Assembly: GCA_003169695.1 (NCBI GenBank)
Contig: PNAS01000034.1
Span: 34,202 to 98,201 of the forward strand
Length of the DNA: 64,000 bases
From: Spartobacteria bacterium
GTDB lineage: Bacteria > Verrucomicrobiota > Verrucomicrobiia > Chthoniobacterales > UBA10450
Direction: 5' to 3'
The position numbers and the translations under genes are program-made. Position 1 is the first letter of the stretch; the number at the start of each line of letters is the position of its first letter. The notes under the pieces are model-generated. The model was given only the letters and a program-made list of their open reading frames with translations, ran no database searches and was not told the origin of the DNA. Positions 42,658 through 52,695 of this stretch are shown piece after piece.

Positions 42658-44820
42658 TCACACCGCTTTCAAATCTTCCGGCCGAATTGGCAGGCGACGG
42701 ATACGCTTGCCGGTGGCGGCGAAAATCGCGTTCACGATCGCGGGCGCAATCGGAGGCACCGGCGGCTCGCCCATTCCAAATGGTTGCGTCGCCTCGCTCG
42801 GAACGATGTGCACTTCGATCGCGGGCGTATCGCGCATCCGGGCCACGCCGTAATCGGCGTAGGTCGCCTGCTGCGCGGTGCCTCCGCGAAACGTGATCTC
42901 GCCCATGAGCGCGGATGAAATTCCCCAGATGATTCCACCCTCGGTTTGTTGTTCGACGCCGGTTGGATTGACGACGAGACCGCAGTCGACGGCCGCCACC
43001 ACGCGTTCCACGCGCACTTTACCAGTACCGTCCACCGCCACATCTACGACGTAGGCGATGTGTGTTTCACCATCGTAAATGTTGCAGGCCACACCGCGCC
43101 CGTGCCGGGTGGCGACGGCCGCACCCCAGCCCGATTTTTCCCGCACCACTTCGAGCACGCGCCGCAAGCGCCGCCGATCGATCGTCAAAGAGCCGGCCTT
43201 CACCGTGTCCGGTCCCTTGAGAAGCTCGAGGCGAAACGCGAGCGGATCACTGCCACGCACGTGCGCCACTTCATCGATGAACGCCTCTCGCGCGAAGACA
43301 CTCGAGGGCGCGAAGACCGAACGCCATGGGCCGTGCCGCACCGGCAGATTAACCGTGACGTAGGCCGTTTCGATCGAGGGAATCGCGTAGGGCACGTCAT
43401 AAACACCCCAGGACAAATCCTGGTAAAATCCTGCATCCCGCACGGCTGCCGGATCAGGTAATTCGAGATTGTGCAGCGAGCCCGCCTTGGTGTGTCGCCA
43501 GGCCACGAGCGCGTCCGTCGAATCCAGACCGGCGGAAAGGCGATGCGCGGACGCTGCCTGGAAGTGGCCGTAGCGCGTGTCGTCCGCCCGAGTCCAGAGC
43601 ACCTGCACCGGTGCTTTGACAGCGCGCGAAATCTCCGCCGCTTCCAAGGCGTAATCAACTGCGAGCCGCCGCCCAAACCCGCCGCCGATCAAGGTCACAT
43701 GCACTTCTACTTTTTCAGGCGTCGTCCCGAGAAACGTCGCCACTTTTTCCTGCAAGGAATTGGGCGCCTGGGTCGGCGCCCAGATGATGCACCGATCTTC
43801 CCGCACATCGGCGACACAGTTCATTGTCTCGACAGGAGCATGAGCGTAGAAAGGATAAAAGTAGCTCGCGTAGATTGTCCGCGCGGCCACGCGAGTGCCC
43901 GCCGGCGCGTCGTCTTTGCGAGTAACAAAGCCCTTCTGCTCCGACGCTTCATCAAGCCGTTTGAAATGCGCCTCGGAATCGAACGCATCCTTTGGCGGAT
44001 CCCCCCAATCGACCGCGAGAGCGGCGCGGCCTTTCAGGGCCGCCCAGGTCGTCTCGCCGACGACAGCGGTCCCGCTCGCACATGGGACGAGGCGAACGCC
44101 GCGAATCGCTAGCGCTTTTGCGTCTTGCAAACTTTTCGGTTTCGCCCCGCGCCACGGTGGTCGTTCGATCGAGGCGTAGAGCATTCCCGGGATTTTTGTG
44201 TCAATACCGTAGCGCGCCGCGCCAGTCACGACGTCGCGTCCATCGATGCGTTTGGTCGGCTTTCCAATCAGGCGAAAATCGCTCGCCTTTTTCAGTGGCG
44301 GATCGGCTTGGATTGGAAGCTTGGCCGCGTCGGCGACCAGGGCTCCGTACTTCAGACTGCGTTTACTCGCTGAGTGGAAAACCTCGCCCTTTGCCGCAGA
44401 ACAGGCCGCGCGATCCACTTTCCACCGCGCCGCGGCCGCAGTAATGAGCATCTCGCGAGCAGCAGCGCCAGCCTGCCGCAGAGTTTTCCAACTGCCAGCG
44501 AGACTAAAGCTCCCCCCAGTGCCGAGGCGTTTGAAATCCGGACCCGGCGAGGCCTGCACCAGCTTGATGCGCGACCAATCGGCTTCGAGCTCGTCGGCCA
44601 GGATCATCGCGAGCGAAGTGCGAACGCCCTGACCCATGTCCGATTTTCCGATGGTCAACGTCACGGTCCCATCGGCATCTACGCGGACCCATCCATTCGG
44701 CTTAAATTGTCCCGCCGCCTCTTTTCCCGCGCCCAAGAGCCGCCTCCCGTCGAAGGCAACGACGAGCGACGCGCCCCCGAGCGCGGCTGTCTTAAGAAAG
44801 GCCCGGCGCGAAGTGATCAT
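42658..44820 (-). CDS. Isoquinoline 1-oxidoreductase beta-like molybdopterin subunit, Tat signal
   Basis: 720 residues from ATG 44820, chosen because it overlaps the stop of the small subunit as ATGA and starts [20 protein letters not shown], a Tat-type SRRAFLK signal. The molybdopterin domains follow, with [18 protein letters not shown] in the middle and a C-terminal [19 protein letters not shown] carrying the conserved Glu (GEPPVPP). The family includes IorB and aldehyde dehydrogenases with aromatic or N-heterocyclic substrates. The enzyme would be exported with its partner; the substrate is unknown. Confidence 0.88.
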   Translation of the reverse strand: MITSRRAFLKTAALGGASLVVAFDGRRLLGAGKEAAGQFKPNGWVRVDADGTVTLTIGKSDMGQGVRTSLAMILADELEADWSRIKLVQASPGPDFKRLGTGGSFSLAGSWKTLRQAGAAAREMLITAAAARWKVDRAACSAAKGEVFHSASKRSLKYGALVADAAKLPIQADPPLKKASDFRLIGKPTKRIDGRDVVTGAARYGIDTKIPGMLYASIERPPWRGAKPKSLQDAKALAIRGVRLVPCASGTAVVGETTWAALKGRAALAVDWGDPPKDAFDSEAHFKRLDEASEQKGFVTRKDDAPAGTRVAARTIYASYFYPFYAHAPVETMNCVADVREDRCIIWAPTQAPNSLQEKVATFLGTTPEKVEVHVTLIGGGFGRRLAVDYALEAAEISRAVKAPVQVLWTRADDTRYGHFQAASAHRLSAGLDSTDALVAWRHTKAGSLHNLELPDPAAVRDAGFYQDLSWGVYDVPYAIPSIETAYVTVNLPVRHGPWRSVFAPSSVFAREAFIDEVAHVRGSDPLAFRLELLKGPDTVKAGSLTIDRRRLRRVLEVVREKSGWGAAVATRHGRGVACNIYDGETHIAYVVDVAVDGTGKVRVERVVAAVDCGLVVNPTGVEQQTEGGIIWGISSALMGEITFRGGTAQQATYADYGVARMRDTPAIEVHIVPSEATQPFGMGEPPVPPIAPAIVNAIFAATGKRIRRLPIRPEDLKAV

Positions 44821-45290
44821 GGTTTTCTTGCTCGGAGCGCAGCCGCAGCTCGCCGAATTGCTTTGCGCATGCGCGGGTAGGTTCCGCACCGGCAGACCGA
44901 ATCGGACATCGCCGCGTCGATCTCTTGGTCACTCGGGTCGGGATGCTCGCGCAAGAGTCCGCACGCCGTGAGAATCATTCCGGGTTGGCAGAACCCGCAT
45001 TGCGCCACGTCTTCCTCGATCCACGCGCGCTGACACGGATGACTCGCGTCCCGAGAGAGTCCTTCGATTGTTACGAAATTGCGCCCCTTTGCTTCGATCG
45101 CAGGAATCTGGCAGGAGCGGACCGCCTTTCCGTTCTCAAGGATCGTGCACGAACCGCAAACGCCCATGCCGCAGCCAAATTTTGTCCCGGTTAGCGCGAG
45201 AGTGTCACGCAGGACCCAAACCAGCGGCGTATCATCGTCGACAGTAACGACTCGCTTGGCGCCGTTGACGGTGAGGCGGATTTCGCTCAT
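44817..45290 (-). CDS. Small [2Fe-2S] subunit (IorA/CoxS-like)
   Basis: 157 residues with both iron-sulfur sites. The plant-type cluster is held by Cys40, 45, 48 and 60 ([11 protein letters not shown]). The C-terminal four-helix cluster is held by Cys98, 101, 133 and 135 (CGFCQPGM and CRCG). No signal peptide, so it is probably carried out with the Tat-tagged large subunit. It passes electrons from the molybdenum site; there is no FAD subunit in this pair. It starts 20 bp after the PaoC-like gene and overlaps the large-subunit gene by 4 bp. Confidence 0.92.
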   Translation of the reverse strand: MSEIRLTVNGAKRVVTVDDDTPLVWVLRDTLALTGTKFGCGMGVCGSCTILENGKAVRSCQIPAIEAKGRNFVTIEGLSRDASHPCQRAWIEEDVAQCGFCQPGMILTACGLLREHPDPSDQEIDAAMSDSVCRCGTYPRMRKAIRRAAAALRARKP

Positions 45291-45310
45291 GGCGGCGCGA
45301 TGATGTCGGG

Positions 45311-47539
45311 CTAAATCAACTTGTCAGGCGTAATCGGGAGATCGCGGATGCGTTTTCCCGTCGCGTGGTAAACCGCATTCGCGATCGCGGCGGTGATGCC
45401 GGTGATTCCGATCTCGCCCATGCCCCGCGCGCCGATGGGATTGAAGGCGAAATCCGGTTCGCCGACGAAAGCGACGTCGATCTCGGGCACATCGGCGTTG
45501 GTGGGCACATGGTAGTCCGCCAGATTGCGTGTCACCGGCAATCCCGTGGGCGGATCGTAATAGGTTTCTTCGGTCAGCGCCATGCCGATTCCCATGACGA
45601 CGCCGCCAATGATTTGGCTGCGAGCGGTTTTGGCGCTGACGACGCGGCCGCAATTCATCACGCTCACCACGCGCGTTACCTGCACCCGCGGCAGGATCGG
45701 ATCGATTTTTACCTCGCAGAAATGCGCGCCCCAGGATTGAAAGGCCTGTTTCTTGTTTTCCTCCGGTGGCTTCCGCTCGCTTTGCACGTCGATCGAATCC
45801 TTGCCGGCGCGTTTGAGGATGTCGACGTACGCATCGGCTTTTGCGCTGTCCGCTTTCAGTCCAATGCGCCCTGGCGCTATCATTGCGATGTCGTCCGTTT
45901 TCAAATTGAAGAGCGGCGATTTGGAATCCTTCACCGCCAGCTCCGCCAGCGCTTTGTGCAGGAGACCCGCCACTTCATGGATCGCGGTGCCGACTGTACC
46001 GGTGGAATTCGAGCCACCCGCCACGGGTCCAAACGGAAAATCGGACTTACCGAGTTCGAAAGTGACGTTCTCAAACGGCAGGCCGAGCTGCTCGGAGGAA
46101 ATCTGCGTGAACGCAGTGTAAGCGCCGGTGCCCAGATCGTGCGTCGCGCATTGCACGGTCGCGGTGCCATTCACGCGCAACTGCACCTTGGCCGCCGCGC
46201 TCATCTTGTGCGCGGGATAAGTGGCGGTGGCCATGCCCCAGCCCACGAGAAGATCGCCATCGCGCATCGAGCCCGGGTCCCGATTTCGTTTTGACCAGCC
46301 AAACTTGTCGGCGCCGAGCTGGTAGGCTTCCTTGAGATGTTTCGCACTGAAGGGGACGTTTTTTGTCGGATGATTGTCGGCATGATTAGCAAGCCGCAAC
46401 GCGACCGGATCCATCTTCAAAGCGATGGCCAGTTCGTCCATGGCGCATTCAAGAGCGTATGTTCCCGGACATTCACCCGGCGCGCGCATGAAAGTGGGCG
46501 TCGCCACATTCACGGGATAAACCGTCTCCTCGACCCTGATCGCGGGACTCTCATACATGAGCCCAGTCGAGCGCGCGCCGCATGATTCCGTGAATTTACC
46601 CACCATCGAGGTCAATGTTTCGCTGACATGTTGGATCGCTTGCAGCTTTCCGTCGCGCGTCGCGGCGAGCGAAAGTGTCTGGCGCGTCGGTGTGCGATGG
46701 CCCGTTCCAACAAACATGTTCCGCCGCGTGACGTGCATCTTAACCGGAACGCCGGCGACTTTCGCCGCCATCGCGGCGAGAAACACGTGCATCCAGACAG
46801 CTCCCTTGCATCCGAAAGCTCCGCCGACAAACGGACAGATGATTCGGACGTTTTCGATCTCGAGTCCAAACGCGTTGGCCAGGATGTTCTGAACACCCTT
46901 CACAAACTGCGTCGCATCGTAGAGCGTGAGTTTCTGATCTCCCTCCCAAACCGCGATGGTGCCCGACATCTCAATCGGATTGTGCGTCTCCGTGGGCGTA
47001 ATGTAAGTCTGCTCGATCTTAACCAGGCTTGCATCCTTCAACGCCGCCTCGACGTCGCCCTTCTTGATCTGGACATGCTCGTCATTATTCTTCTTCGGTT
47101 TTTCCGCCTTGTGTTCGGCGGCCTCCATCGTGAGCAAAGGTTCCTCCGGCGCATAGCTGACACGGACCAACGAAGCGGCGTGGCGCGCCTGCTCGATGGT
47201 CTCCGAGACCACCAGAGCAACATACTGACCGGCATAGTGCACGTCATCGTCATTGAGCGGGAAACGCTCTTCGCTGCGAATTCCGCTCGCTCCCTCCTTT
47301 TTCGGCGCCGTCTTGAATTTCGGGGTGTTTAGGTGCGTCAGGATCGCTAACACACCGGGTAGGGCTTGCGCAGCCTTCGTATCGATCGTGGTGATTTTTC
47401 CCTTCGCGATGTTGCTTTCGACCGTCCAACCGTACGCGCATTTCGGCACTTCGAACTCAACGGAGTATTTTGCCGCGCCTGTGACTTTGAGTCGTCCATC
47501 GACTCGATTTCTAGCGGGTCCCATTAGTGTCACACTCAT
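45311..47539 (-). CDS. paoC: Molybdopterin-binding subunit of aldehyde oxidoreductase (PaoC/YagR-like)
   Basis: 742 residues, typical length. The N-terminal fragment includes [20 protein letters not shown]. The molybdopterin-binding motifs include [27 protein letters not shown] and the C-terminal [13 protein letters not shown] with the catalytic Glu. In E. coli PaoC oxidises aromatic and other aldehydes in the periplasm. No export signal of its own, as in PaoC, which hitchhikes with PaoA. It starts 7 bp after paoB. Confidence 0.92.
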   Translation of the reverse strand: MSVTLMGPARNRVDGRLKVTGAAKYSVEFEVPKCAYGWTVESNIAKGKITTIDTKAAQALPGVLAILTHLNTPKFKTAPKKEGASGIRSEERFPLNDDDVHYAGQYVALVVSETIEQARHAASLVRVSYAPEEPLLTMEAAEHKAEKPKKNNDEHVQIKKGDVEAALKDASLVKIEQTYITPTETHNPIEMSGTIAVWEGDQKLTLYDATQFVKGVQNILANAFGLEIENVRIICPFVGGAFGCKGAVWMHVFLAAMAAKVAGVPVKMHVTRRNMFVGTGHRTPTRQTLSLAATRDGKLQAIQHVSETLTSMVGKFTESCGARSTGLMYESPAIRVEETVYPVNVATPTFMRAPGECPGTYALECAMDELAIALKMDPVALRLANHADNHPTKNVPFSAKHLKEAYQLGADKFGWSKRNRDPGSMRDGDLLVGWGMATATYPAHKMSAAAKVQLRVNGTATVQCATHDLGTGAYTAFTQISSEQLGLPFENVTFELGKSDFPFGPVAGGSNSTGTVGTAIHEVAGLLHKALAELAVKDSKSPLFNLKTDDIAMIAPGRIGLKADSAKADAYVDILKRAGKDSIDVQSERKPPEENKKQAFQSWGAHFCEVKIDPILPRVQVTRVVSVMNCGRVVSAKTARSQIIGGVVMGIGMALTEETYYDPPTGLPVTRNLADYHVPTNADVPEIDVAFVGEPDFAFNPIGARGMGEIGITGITAAIANAVYHATGKRIRDLPITPDKLI

Positions 47540-47545
47540 TTTTTG

Positions 47546-48544
47546 TCAGACTGCGAGCGCAGTTGTTGTCTGGAGCGCTCGGACAATGCTGCGTTTTGCT
47601 AGTTCAATTTTGAAAGCGTTGTGCTTGTAACCTTTCGCGCCGGCCAGGGCCGTTTCAGCCGCGATTCGAAATGATTTCTCATCCGCCTTTTGTCCGATCA
47701 GTTTTTTCTCCGCTTCCAACGCGCGCCACGGTTTGTGGGAAACACCACCGAGAGCGATCCGGGCGCCGTTGATCGTGCCGTCAGGCCGGAGATCGAGAAT
47801 CGCCGCGACGCTCACGATCGCGAATGCGTAGCTCGCGCGGTCGCGGATTTTCAAATAATGCGAGCGCGTTGCGAAAGGCATGGCAGGTAAATCCACCGCG
47901 GTGATGAGCTCGTTGGGCTGGAGGTTTGTGTCGACGTTCGGCGTATTGCCGGGGAGACGATGGAAATCGGCGAGCGGAATCTCGCGTTCGCCTTTCGCTC
48001 CTTGCACCCGGACAACCGCATCGAGCGCCGCCAGGGCGACGTTCATATCGCTCGGATTCGTCGCGATGCACTTGTCGCTCTGGCCGAGGATCGCATGAAT
48101 ACGATTGTATCCTTCGAGCGCACCACAACCGCTGCCGGGATTCCGTTTGTTGCAGGCTGGAAACGCTGGGTCGTAAAAATAATAGCAACGGGTGCGCTGC
48201 AAAAGATTGCCGCCAACGGTCGCCATGTTTCGCAATTGCGGACTGGCCCCGGCCAGGAAAGCCTGGCTCAGGACCGGGTAGCGTTGCTGGATGAGTGGAT
48301 GGTCCGCGACATCTGAGTTCCGCGCGAGGGCGCCGATGCGAACACCTTTGCCCTCCGGCAATTCCTCAACCTGCGCGAACGGAAGGCGCGTGATGTCGAT
48401 CAACTGCGCCGGCGTTTCCACCCCCATTTTCATGAGGTCGATCAGGTTCGTGCCGCCGCCGAGAAACTTCGTTTGCGGTTTCGCTGCACTACCGCTCACG
48501 GCCTGTTGCGCGTCGCTGGCCCGGGAATAACCGAACGGGTTCAT
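47546..48544 (-). CDS. paoB: FAD-binding subunit with [4Fe-4S] insertion (PaoB/YagS-like)
   Basis: 332 residues. FLGGGTNLIDLMKMGVETP is the FAD-binding motif; MATVGGNLLQRTRCYYFYD, PACNKRNPGSGC and DKCIA supply the four cysteines of the extra [4Fe-4S] cluster that marks PaoB relative to other FAD subunits. It relays electrons between the 2Fe-2S and flavin sites. Its start overlaps the paoA stop as ATGA (48541-48544), and paoC follows after 7 bp. Confidence 0.92.
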   Translation of the reverse strand: MNPFGYSRASDAQQAVSGSAAKPQTKFLGGGTNLIDLMKMGVETPAQLIDITRLPFAQVEELPEGKGVRIGALARNSDVADHPLIQQRYPVLSQAFLAGASPQLRNMATVGGNLLQRTRCYYFYDPAFPACNKRNPGSGCGALEGYNRIHAILGQSDKCIATNPSDMNVALAALDAVVRVQGAKGEREIPLADFHRLPGNTPNVDTNLQPNELITAVDLPAMPFATRSHYLKIRDRASYAFAIVSVAAILDLRPDGTINGARIALGGVSHKPWRALEAEKKLIGQKADEKSFRIAAETALAGAKGYKHNAFKIELAKRSIVRALQTTTALAV

Positions 48545-49248
48545 GCGCCCTTCGGTCCTCCCGATTTACCCTGCGCCTCTTTGATGGCGGCGACGATGTT
48601 CGGATATGCGCCGCAGCGGCAAAGATTGCCGCTCATCCATTCGCGGATTTCGCTGTCGGTTTTGGCGTGACCTTCCTTGAGCAACGCGACAGCCGAACAG
48701 ATTTGCCCGGGCGTGCAATAGCCGCACTGAAATCCGTCATGCTCGATGAATGCGGCCTGCACCGGATGCAACTCCTCGCCGTTCGCGAGACCCTCGATCG
48801 TCGTGATTTCATCGCCCTCATGCGTGACCGCGAAACTCAGGCAGGAATTAATCCGGCGTCCGTTTACCAGCACGGTGCACGCGCCGCACTGCCCGTGATC
48901 ACAACCCTTTTTTGAGCCGGTCAGGTTCAAACGCTCTCGCAACGCATCGAGGAGCGTGACGCGCGGATCGATTTCGAGAGCGTGAACTTTGCCGTTGATT
49001 TTAAGATGAACCGCCGCTGTTCCCACAGATGCGACATTCGCGGGTGGCGCCGGAACTTCGGCCGCCCCGGCCGATCCCATTCGCATGAGCGCCGGTCCTA
49101 AAGTGATCGCGGCGCTCGTCCCCGCGACCTGCTTCAAAAAGCGTCGACGCGTTTCTGGGTTGCCGAAAAGCAAAAGATCATCGAGCGCTCCTGCCGGATC
49201 GATGTCCGGCAAGTCGCCTGGATCGAGCGGCTCCGAGTCTTCGTTCAT
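48541..49248 (-). CDS. paoA: [2Fe-2S] subunit with Tat signal (PaoA/YagT-like)
   Basis: 235 residues from ATG 49248 (MNEDSEPLDPGDLP); a GTG at 49266 is possible and ribosome-site evidence is weak for both. About 34 acidic residues precede a Tat motif (ETRRRFLKQVAGTSAAITLG), so the export signal is preceded by an unusual acidic leader. The cluster cysteines are in GCDHGQCGACT, FQCGYCTPGQI and LCRCGAYP. PaoA brings the whole PaoABC complex across the membrane. It is the first gene of the eight-kb operon running to 41134. Confidence 0.9.
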   Translation of the reverse strand: MNEDSEPLDPGDLPDIDPAGALDDLLLFGNPETRRRFLKQVAGTSAAITLGPALMRMGSAGAAEVPAPPANVASVGTAAVHLKINGKVHALEIDPRVTLLDALRERLNLTGSKKGCDHGQCGACTVLVNGRRINSCLSFAVTHEGDEITTIEGLANGEELHPVQAAFIEHDGFQCGYCTPGQICSAVALLKEGHAKTDSEIREWMSGNLCRCGAYPNIVAAIKEAQGKSGGPKGA

Positions 49249-49375
49249 TCTCCCTGAAATCGCCACCTGTCCCCACGACGGATGCGCTCAACAAAATTGC
49301 ATATTCTCTTTCGAAGAAAAATTCTTTTTCAAATCAAGCGTGGAAATGTCGGGGGATCGTGCGCTCCGTCGCGCG

Positions 49376-49994
49376 ATGTTTTTGCTTCCCGGCAAAGCCG
49401 GCATTCTTCTTTTCTTAAATGAGCCTTCGCCAATCGTGGAAGTAGGAAAGACTCTTCGCGTCACAATGCGTAGAGCGTGACGGCCGTGGCTCCAGAAAAA
49501 TCACGCGCGCAAAAAGGAGATCTGGCTCGTGTCTCCGCTGAAGCACACTGCCAAACGCCGCATTCCATACAACGACGCGGTCGAGGAAGCGCTCTGCTTG
49601 GGCTGGATCGACAGCACCATCAAGAAGGTCGACGCCGGACACGTGGCGCAACGGTTCACGCCGCGGCGAAGCGCTAAGAGCGACCTTTTCCGAGACGAAT
49701 AAGGAACGAGTGCGCCGGCTGATTCGCGCGGGGCTGATGACACCCGCGGGCCTCGCGAAGATTCAAATCCGGATGGGTGAACCGTTCGTCATTCCGGCCG
49801 ACATTCTCCGCCTGCTCGAAAAGGACGCGACGACTTGGAAAAACTTTAAGGCCTTGCCGGATTGGTCTCGGCGAATTCGCCTCGGCTGGATCGAAGCACC
49901 ACGGCAACAAGGAAGATTGGATGTGTTTGAAAGAAGACTCGCTTACTTCTTGAAAATGATCGCCCAGAATACGCGCTTCGGAATGGTGAAGTGA
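49376..49994 (+). pseudogene. YdeI/OmpD-associated family protein, two disabling lesions
   Basis: Family motifs are spread over two frames. VEVGKTLRVTMRRA is followed by TGA (49478-49480) where the family has Trp (WRxWL), then in the same frame WLQKNHARKKEIWLV, PYNDAVEEALCLGWIDSTIKK and RFTPRRSAKSDL. At the T-run 49686-49689 one base too many shifts the frame; the continuation TNKERVRRLIRAGLMTPAGLAKI runs in the next frame to 49994. So there is one nonsense change and one +1 frameshift. The intact protein would be a YdeI-like cytoplasmic stress protein. The start at 49376 is approximate. Confidence 0.85.
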
Positions 49995-50112
49995 CTTCAT
50001 CGGTTCTCACACCACATCATTCCGCATTCACGATTCCGAGTTCCGCATTTTGGAAGAAGGCGCGCGCCGGATTTTTGAATAACGGCCCCTGCGCGACCGT
50101 CTAGGTTGCATT

Positions 50113-50427
50113 ATGACTAAAATCATTGCGTTAGTAGCAGCGGGACTCTTTGCGGCCGGCACGATGTTCGCGGGCGAACATGGCGACTGCACGAAGAAAG
50201 TCGGAAACGAACAGAAGGCGGCGTGTCAGGCTTCAATGGCCAGTCTCGACCTGACAGCAGACCAGAAGACGAAGATGGAAGCAGCTATGGCCGAACATCA
50301 CAAAGCTGGTTGCTCCGAAGCGAGCGAGGCCAAGTTCATGAACGACGCGAAAGGCATCCTGACCAAAGAGCAATACGCGAAGTTCAAGGCCGAATGCAAA
50401 AGTGAGAAAGATAAGACCAACGCCTAG
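50113..50427 (+). CDS. Small secreted Cys-containing protein, Spy-like character
   Basis: 104 residues. MTKIIALVAAGLFAAGTMFAGE is a signal peptide. The mature part is helical and charged, with LDLTADQKTKMEAAMAEHHK and GILTKEQYAKFKAECK, resembling the LTxxQ helices of Spy/CpxP-type periplasmic proteins; the match is loose. Four Cys in the mature part could form two disulfides. A role in periplasmic metal or protein stress is possible. A weak hairpin (AGCC..GGCAC with GTGCC GGCT, 50426-50463) follows the stop. Confidence 0.7.
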   Translation: MTKIIALVAAGLFAAGTMFAGEHGDCTKKVGNEQKAACQASMASLDLTADQKTKMEAAMAEHHKAGCSEASEAKFMNDAKGILTKEQYAKFKAECKSEKDKTNA

Positions 50428-50577
50428 CCTTGGCACATGAACCGGTGCTTTTACGTGCCGGCTTAAATCAGATCAAAGCTTCGCGCCGGGAGCAATCTCG
50501 GCGCGTTTCGCGTACCGCTTCTTGTTCGTCAAAATCAGCGGTGTCGACTGGTTCGCTGCGATATTGCGCGTTCCGAA

Positions 50578-51096
50578 TTATCCGATTCCCAGCTCTTTCG
50601 TCATGAAGACGCTATTCGGATCTTCCAGATACTCGGCAAAAGGTCCGCAAAAGGTAAACCCACTGCGCGCGTAGAGCTGACGAGCAGGCTCGAAAGCGTG
50701 CATCGATCCGGTTTCCAAGCTCAAGCGGCGATAACCGCGGCGCGCGGCTTCGCTAATAATGTAATGCAGAAGAGTCTGCGCCACGCCTTTCCTCAGGTGT
50801 CGCGAAGCTGTCCGCATCGACTTTATTTCGCCATGCTCCGCGTCTAGCTCCTTGAGCGCTCCACACCCATGCAGCTCGCCATTTTCCCACGCGGTCCAAA
50901 ACGTAATCGCCGGCTTGCGCAATCCCTCTATCGGTAGCGCATGGATACTCTCAGGCGGCGAGTGCAGCCGCATGCTCGCCAGATGTTCTTCTAACAACTC
51001 GCGTATCTCGGGACCGCTTAGATCGTCTATTTTGATATGCACGAGAGATTCTATTGTTGTGTCGCGAATGTTCCTTACACAAGCCTGAGCTGTCAC
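50578..51096 (-). CDS. GNAT-family N-acetyltransferase
   Basis: 172 residues from the longest start (GTG 51096); a GTG at 51042 (VHIKIDDLSGPEI) is nearer to the usual N-terminus and may be the true start. The acetyl-CoA motif A region reads RTASRHLRKGVAQTLLHYII, and SLETGSMHAFEPARQLYARSGF is motif B. The subgroup resembles putative acetyltransferases that modify small molecules or amino groups; substrate unknown. Coding-like sequence (ANQSTPLILTNKKRYAKRAE) follows the stop in another frame to about 50473 and is unidentified. Confidence 0.85.
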   Translation of the reverse strand: MTAQACVRNIRDTTIESLVHIKIDDLSGPEIRELLEEHLASMRLHSPPESIHALPIEGLRKPAITFWTAWENGELHGCGALKELDAEHGEIKSMRTASRHLRKGVAQTLLHYIISEAARRGYRRLSLETGSMHAFEPARQLYARSGFTFCGPFAEYLEDPNSVFMTKELGIG

Positions 51097-51148
51097 GAGG
51101 TAATAGGAGCGACTGGCGAGGAATCTCCGTTGCGACGATCTTTCAGCG

Positions 51149-51631
51149 ATGTCTCTCGAACGTTTTCAGGAAGCCCAGGCCAGCCGCTCTGCCGGCTACG
51201 ACACCGCGCTGGCCGAGATTCGCCGCGGACGCAAAACCAGCCACTGGATCTGGTACATCTTCCCGCAGCTCGAAGGCCTTGGCCGTTCCTCTACCGCCCG
51301 CGCTTACGCCATCCGCGATCTGGTGGAAGCCTGCGCTTATCTGCGCGACCCGCTCCTCCGCGCCCGCTACGAAGAAATCGCCGGCGCCGTTAGCGACCAA
51401 CTCGCCCTCGGCGTCCGACTCGAAGCCCTCATGGGCGGCCGCACCGACGCCCTCAAGCTCGCCTCCAGCCTAACCCTCTTTCGCGTTGCCGCTCGAGACC
51501 TAACGAGCAAAGACCCGACCTATGAACCCCTCGCGCAGCGCTGCGATTCCCTCCTTGAGCAAACCGCCGCGCAAGGCTACCCGCCGTGCGCGCAAACCCT
51601 CGCTCAGGTTACCGATAGAGCTAACCGCTAA
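51149..51631 (+). CDS. DUF1810 protein
   Basis: 160 residues. The family signature is clear: RFQEAQASRSAGYDTALAEI, then KTSHWIWYIFPQLEGLGRS and a helical C-terminus. DUF1810 proteins form an all-alpha fold; their role is not known, though they often lie near ADP-ribose or nucleotide genes. The gene is divergent from the GNAT gene, with about 50 bp between the starts, so promoters overlap. The third codon positions are rich in C. Confidence 0.88.
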   Translation: MSLERFQEAQASRSAGYDTALAEIRRGRKTSHWIWYIFPQLEGLGRSSTARAYAIRDLVEACAYLRDPLLRARYEEIAGAVSDQLALGVRLEALMGGRTDALKLASSLTLFRVAARDLTSKDPTYEPLAQRCDSLLEQTAAQGYPPCAQTLAQVTDRANR

Positions 51632-51825
51632 GCCTTTACACCAAGAAAGACCCGCATCCGCTCTAGCTCCGCTTCGAGTTCGCATTTGAAAGCACGATCG
51701 CGCGGCGGCTGCCCTGCCTCAGCGGCAGGCAATCCCTATGGCGGTGGCATTTGGCGCTCGAGCTGGACGGCGAATCCGAATAAAGGCAATATCTCTCCTC
51801 GAATAAAAGAAAATCGTTTACCACT

Positions 51826-52392
51826 ATGCGCCACTTTTCATCACTCATCCCGCGTCGTCTCCTCTTGTTGTCCGTTTCCTTCCTGTTTGCCGCTTCGGAG
51901 GCCATGGCTCAAAGCGAGCCCGCGCCAGCACCTACACTTAAATCCATTCTCCTGGAGCAACTCAAAGCCACACATAACAAGGAGGATTGGTTTGTGCCGG
52001 TAAACATCGCGATCCAAGGCCTGACCCCGGAACAGGCGGCCTGGAAAGACGCCAGCGAAAATCATTCAATCGCGCAGTTGGTAAACCATCTCATCTTCTG
52101 GAATCAGCAGCAGCTGGCGAAGTTTAAGGGAGAAAAGACAGCCCCTTTCAGCGGTGACAATAAGGAAACTTTTTCTGGCCTGGATAAGAGCTCGTGGGAG
52201 TCGACCGTGAAACAGGTGGATGTAGTGCTGGCCGCGTGGGAAAAGGCGATCGAAGAAGCGGATGAGGCAAAGCTCGCGAAATGGTATGCCACCATCGCGA
52301 AAATCAGTACCCACAACGCGTATCACACCGGCCAGATCATTTACATTCGCAAGATGCAAAAGAATTGGGACCCTGAGAAGGGTGTGAAGTAG
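51826..52392 (+). CDS. Secreted DinB-like (YfiT) protein
   Basis: 188 residues. MRHFSSLIPRRLLLLSVSFLFAASEAMAQ is a signal peptide with a cleavable Ala-x-Ala. The rest shows the four-helix DinB-like pattern: three His in the usual places (ENHSIAQLVNHLIFW and ISTHNAYHTGQIIYIR), the metal site of the family. DinB/YfiT proteins are metal-dependent, often thiol transferases, but exported forms are not characterised. A short intergenic region follows, containing a fragment discussed at 52489. Confidence 0.82.
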   Translation: MRHFSSLIPRRLLLLSVSFLFAASEAMAQSEPAPAPTLKSILLEQLKATHNKEDWFVPVNIAIQGLTPEQAAWKDASENHSIAQLVNHLIFWNQQQLAKFKGEKTAPFSGDNKETFSGLDKSSWESTVKQVDVVLAAWEKAIEEADEAKLAKWYATIAKISTHNAYHTGQIIYIRKMQKNWDPEKGVK

Positions 52393-52488
52393 AAATCGCG
52401 CGGCAGAAACTTTCCGCGGCCGCCATGGTGAGATGCCCACTTTAGGAACCGTGGCCGCACCAGCTCACGTGCGAATCCGGAGATCCTT

Positions 52489-52523
52489 CGCCACCGCAAG
52501 CCGCCGCAAATCATCCAGCGTCA
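52489..52523. repeat. 35-bp direct repeat, left copy (flanks kdpA)
   Basis: CGCCACCGCAAGCCGCCGCA continuing to 52523 recurs at 54409-54443 with one mismatch. The copies bracket kdpA. On the minus strand this copy reads, from ATG at about 52538, as a short peptide MSAPPLTLDDLRRLAVAKDL then a stop, resembling the start of a winged-helix protein (YcaQ-like, tentative). Confidence 0.75.
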
Positions 52524-52695
52524 GGGGCGGGGCAGACATGCCCCCACCTTCGCCAGCTTGCGAGAATTTTCAAAAACCGGCGCAGAACAAGCGCGTGGAA
52601 CGCGAAAGACTTACCGATTCACGTCGTCAATGCCAGGCGACTTGGAACGAATTCGTAAGTTGTCGCGGCGGCGTGACCTCGTAGGTTGCGACGAA

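Noticed and set aside
52558-52695. An N-terminal extension of KdpA
   Set aside because: KdpA homologs start near MSAANALQVATF; the extension is not membrane-like and overlaps sequence near the direct repeat.
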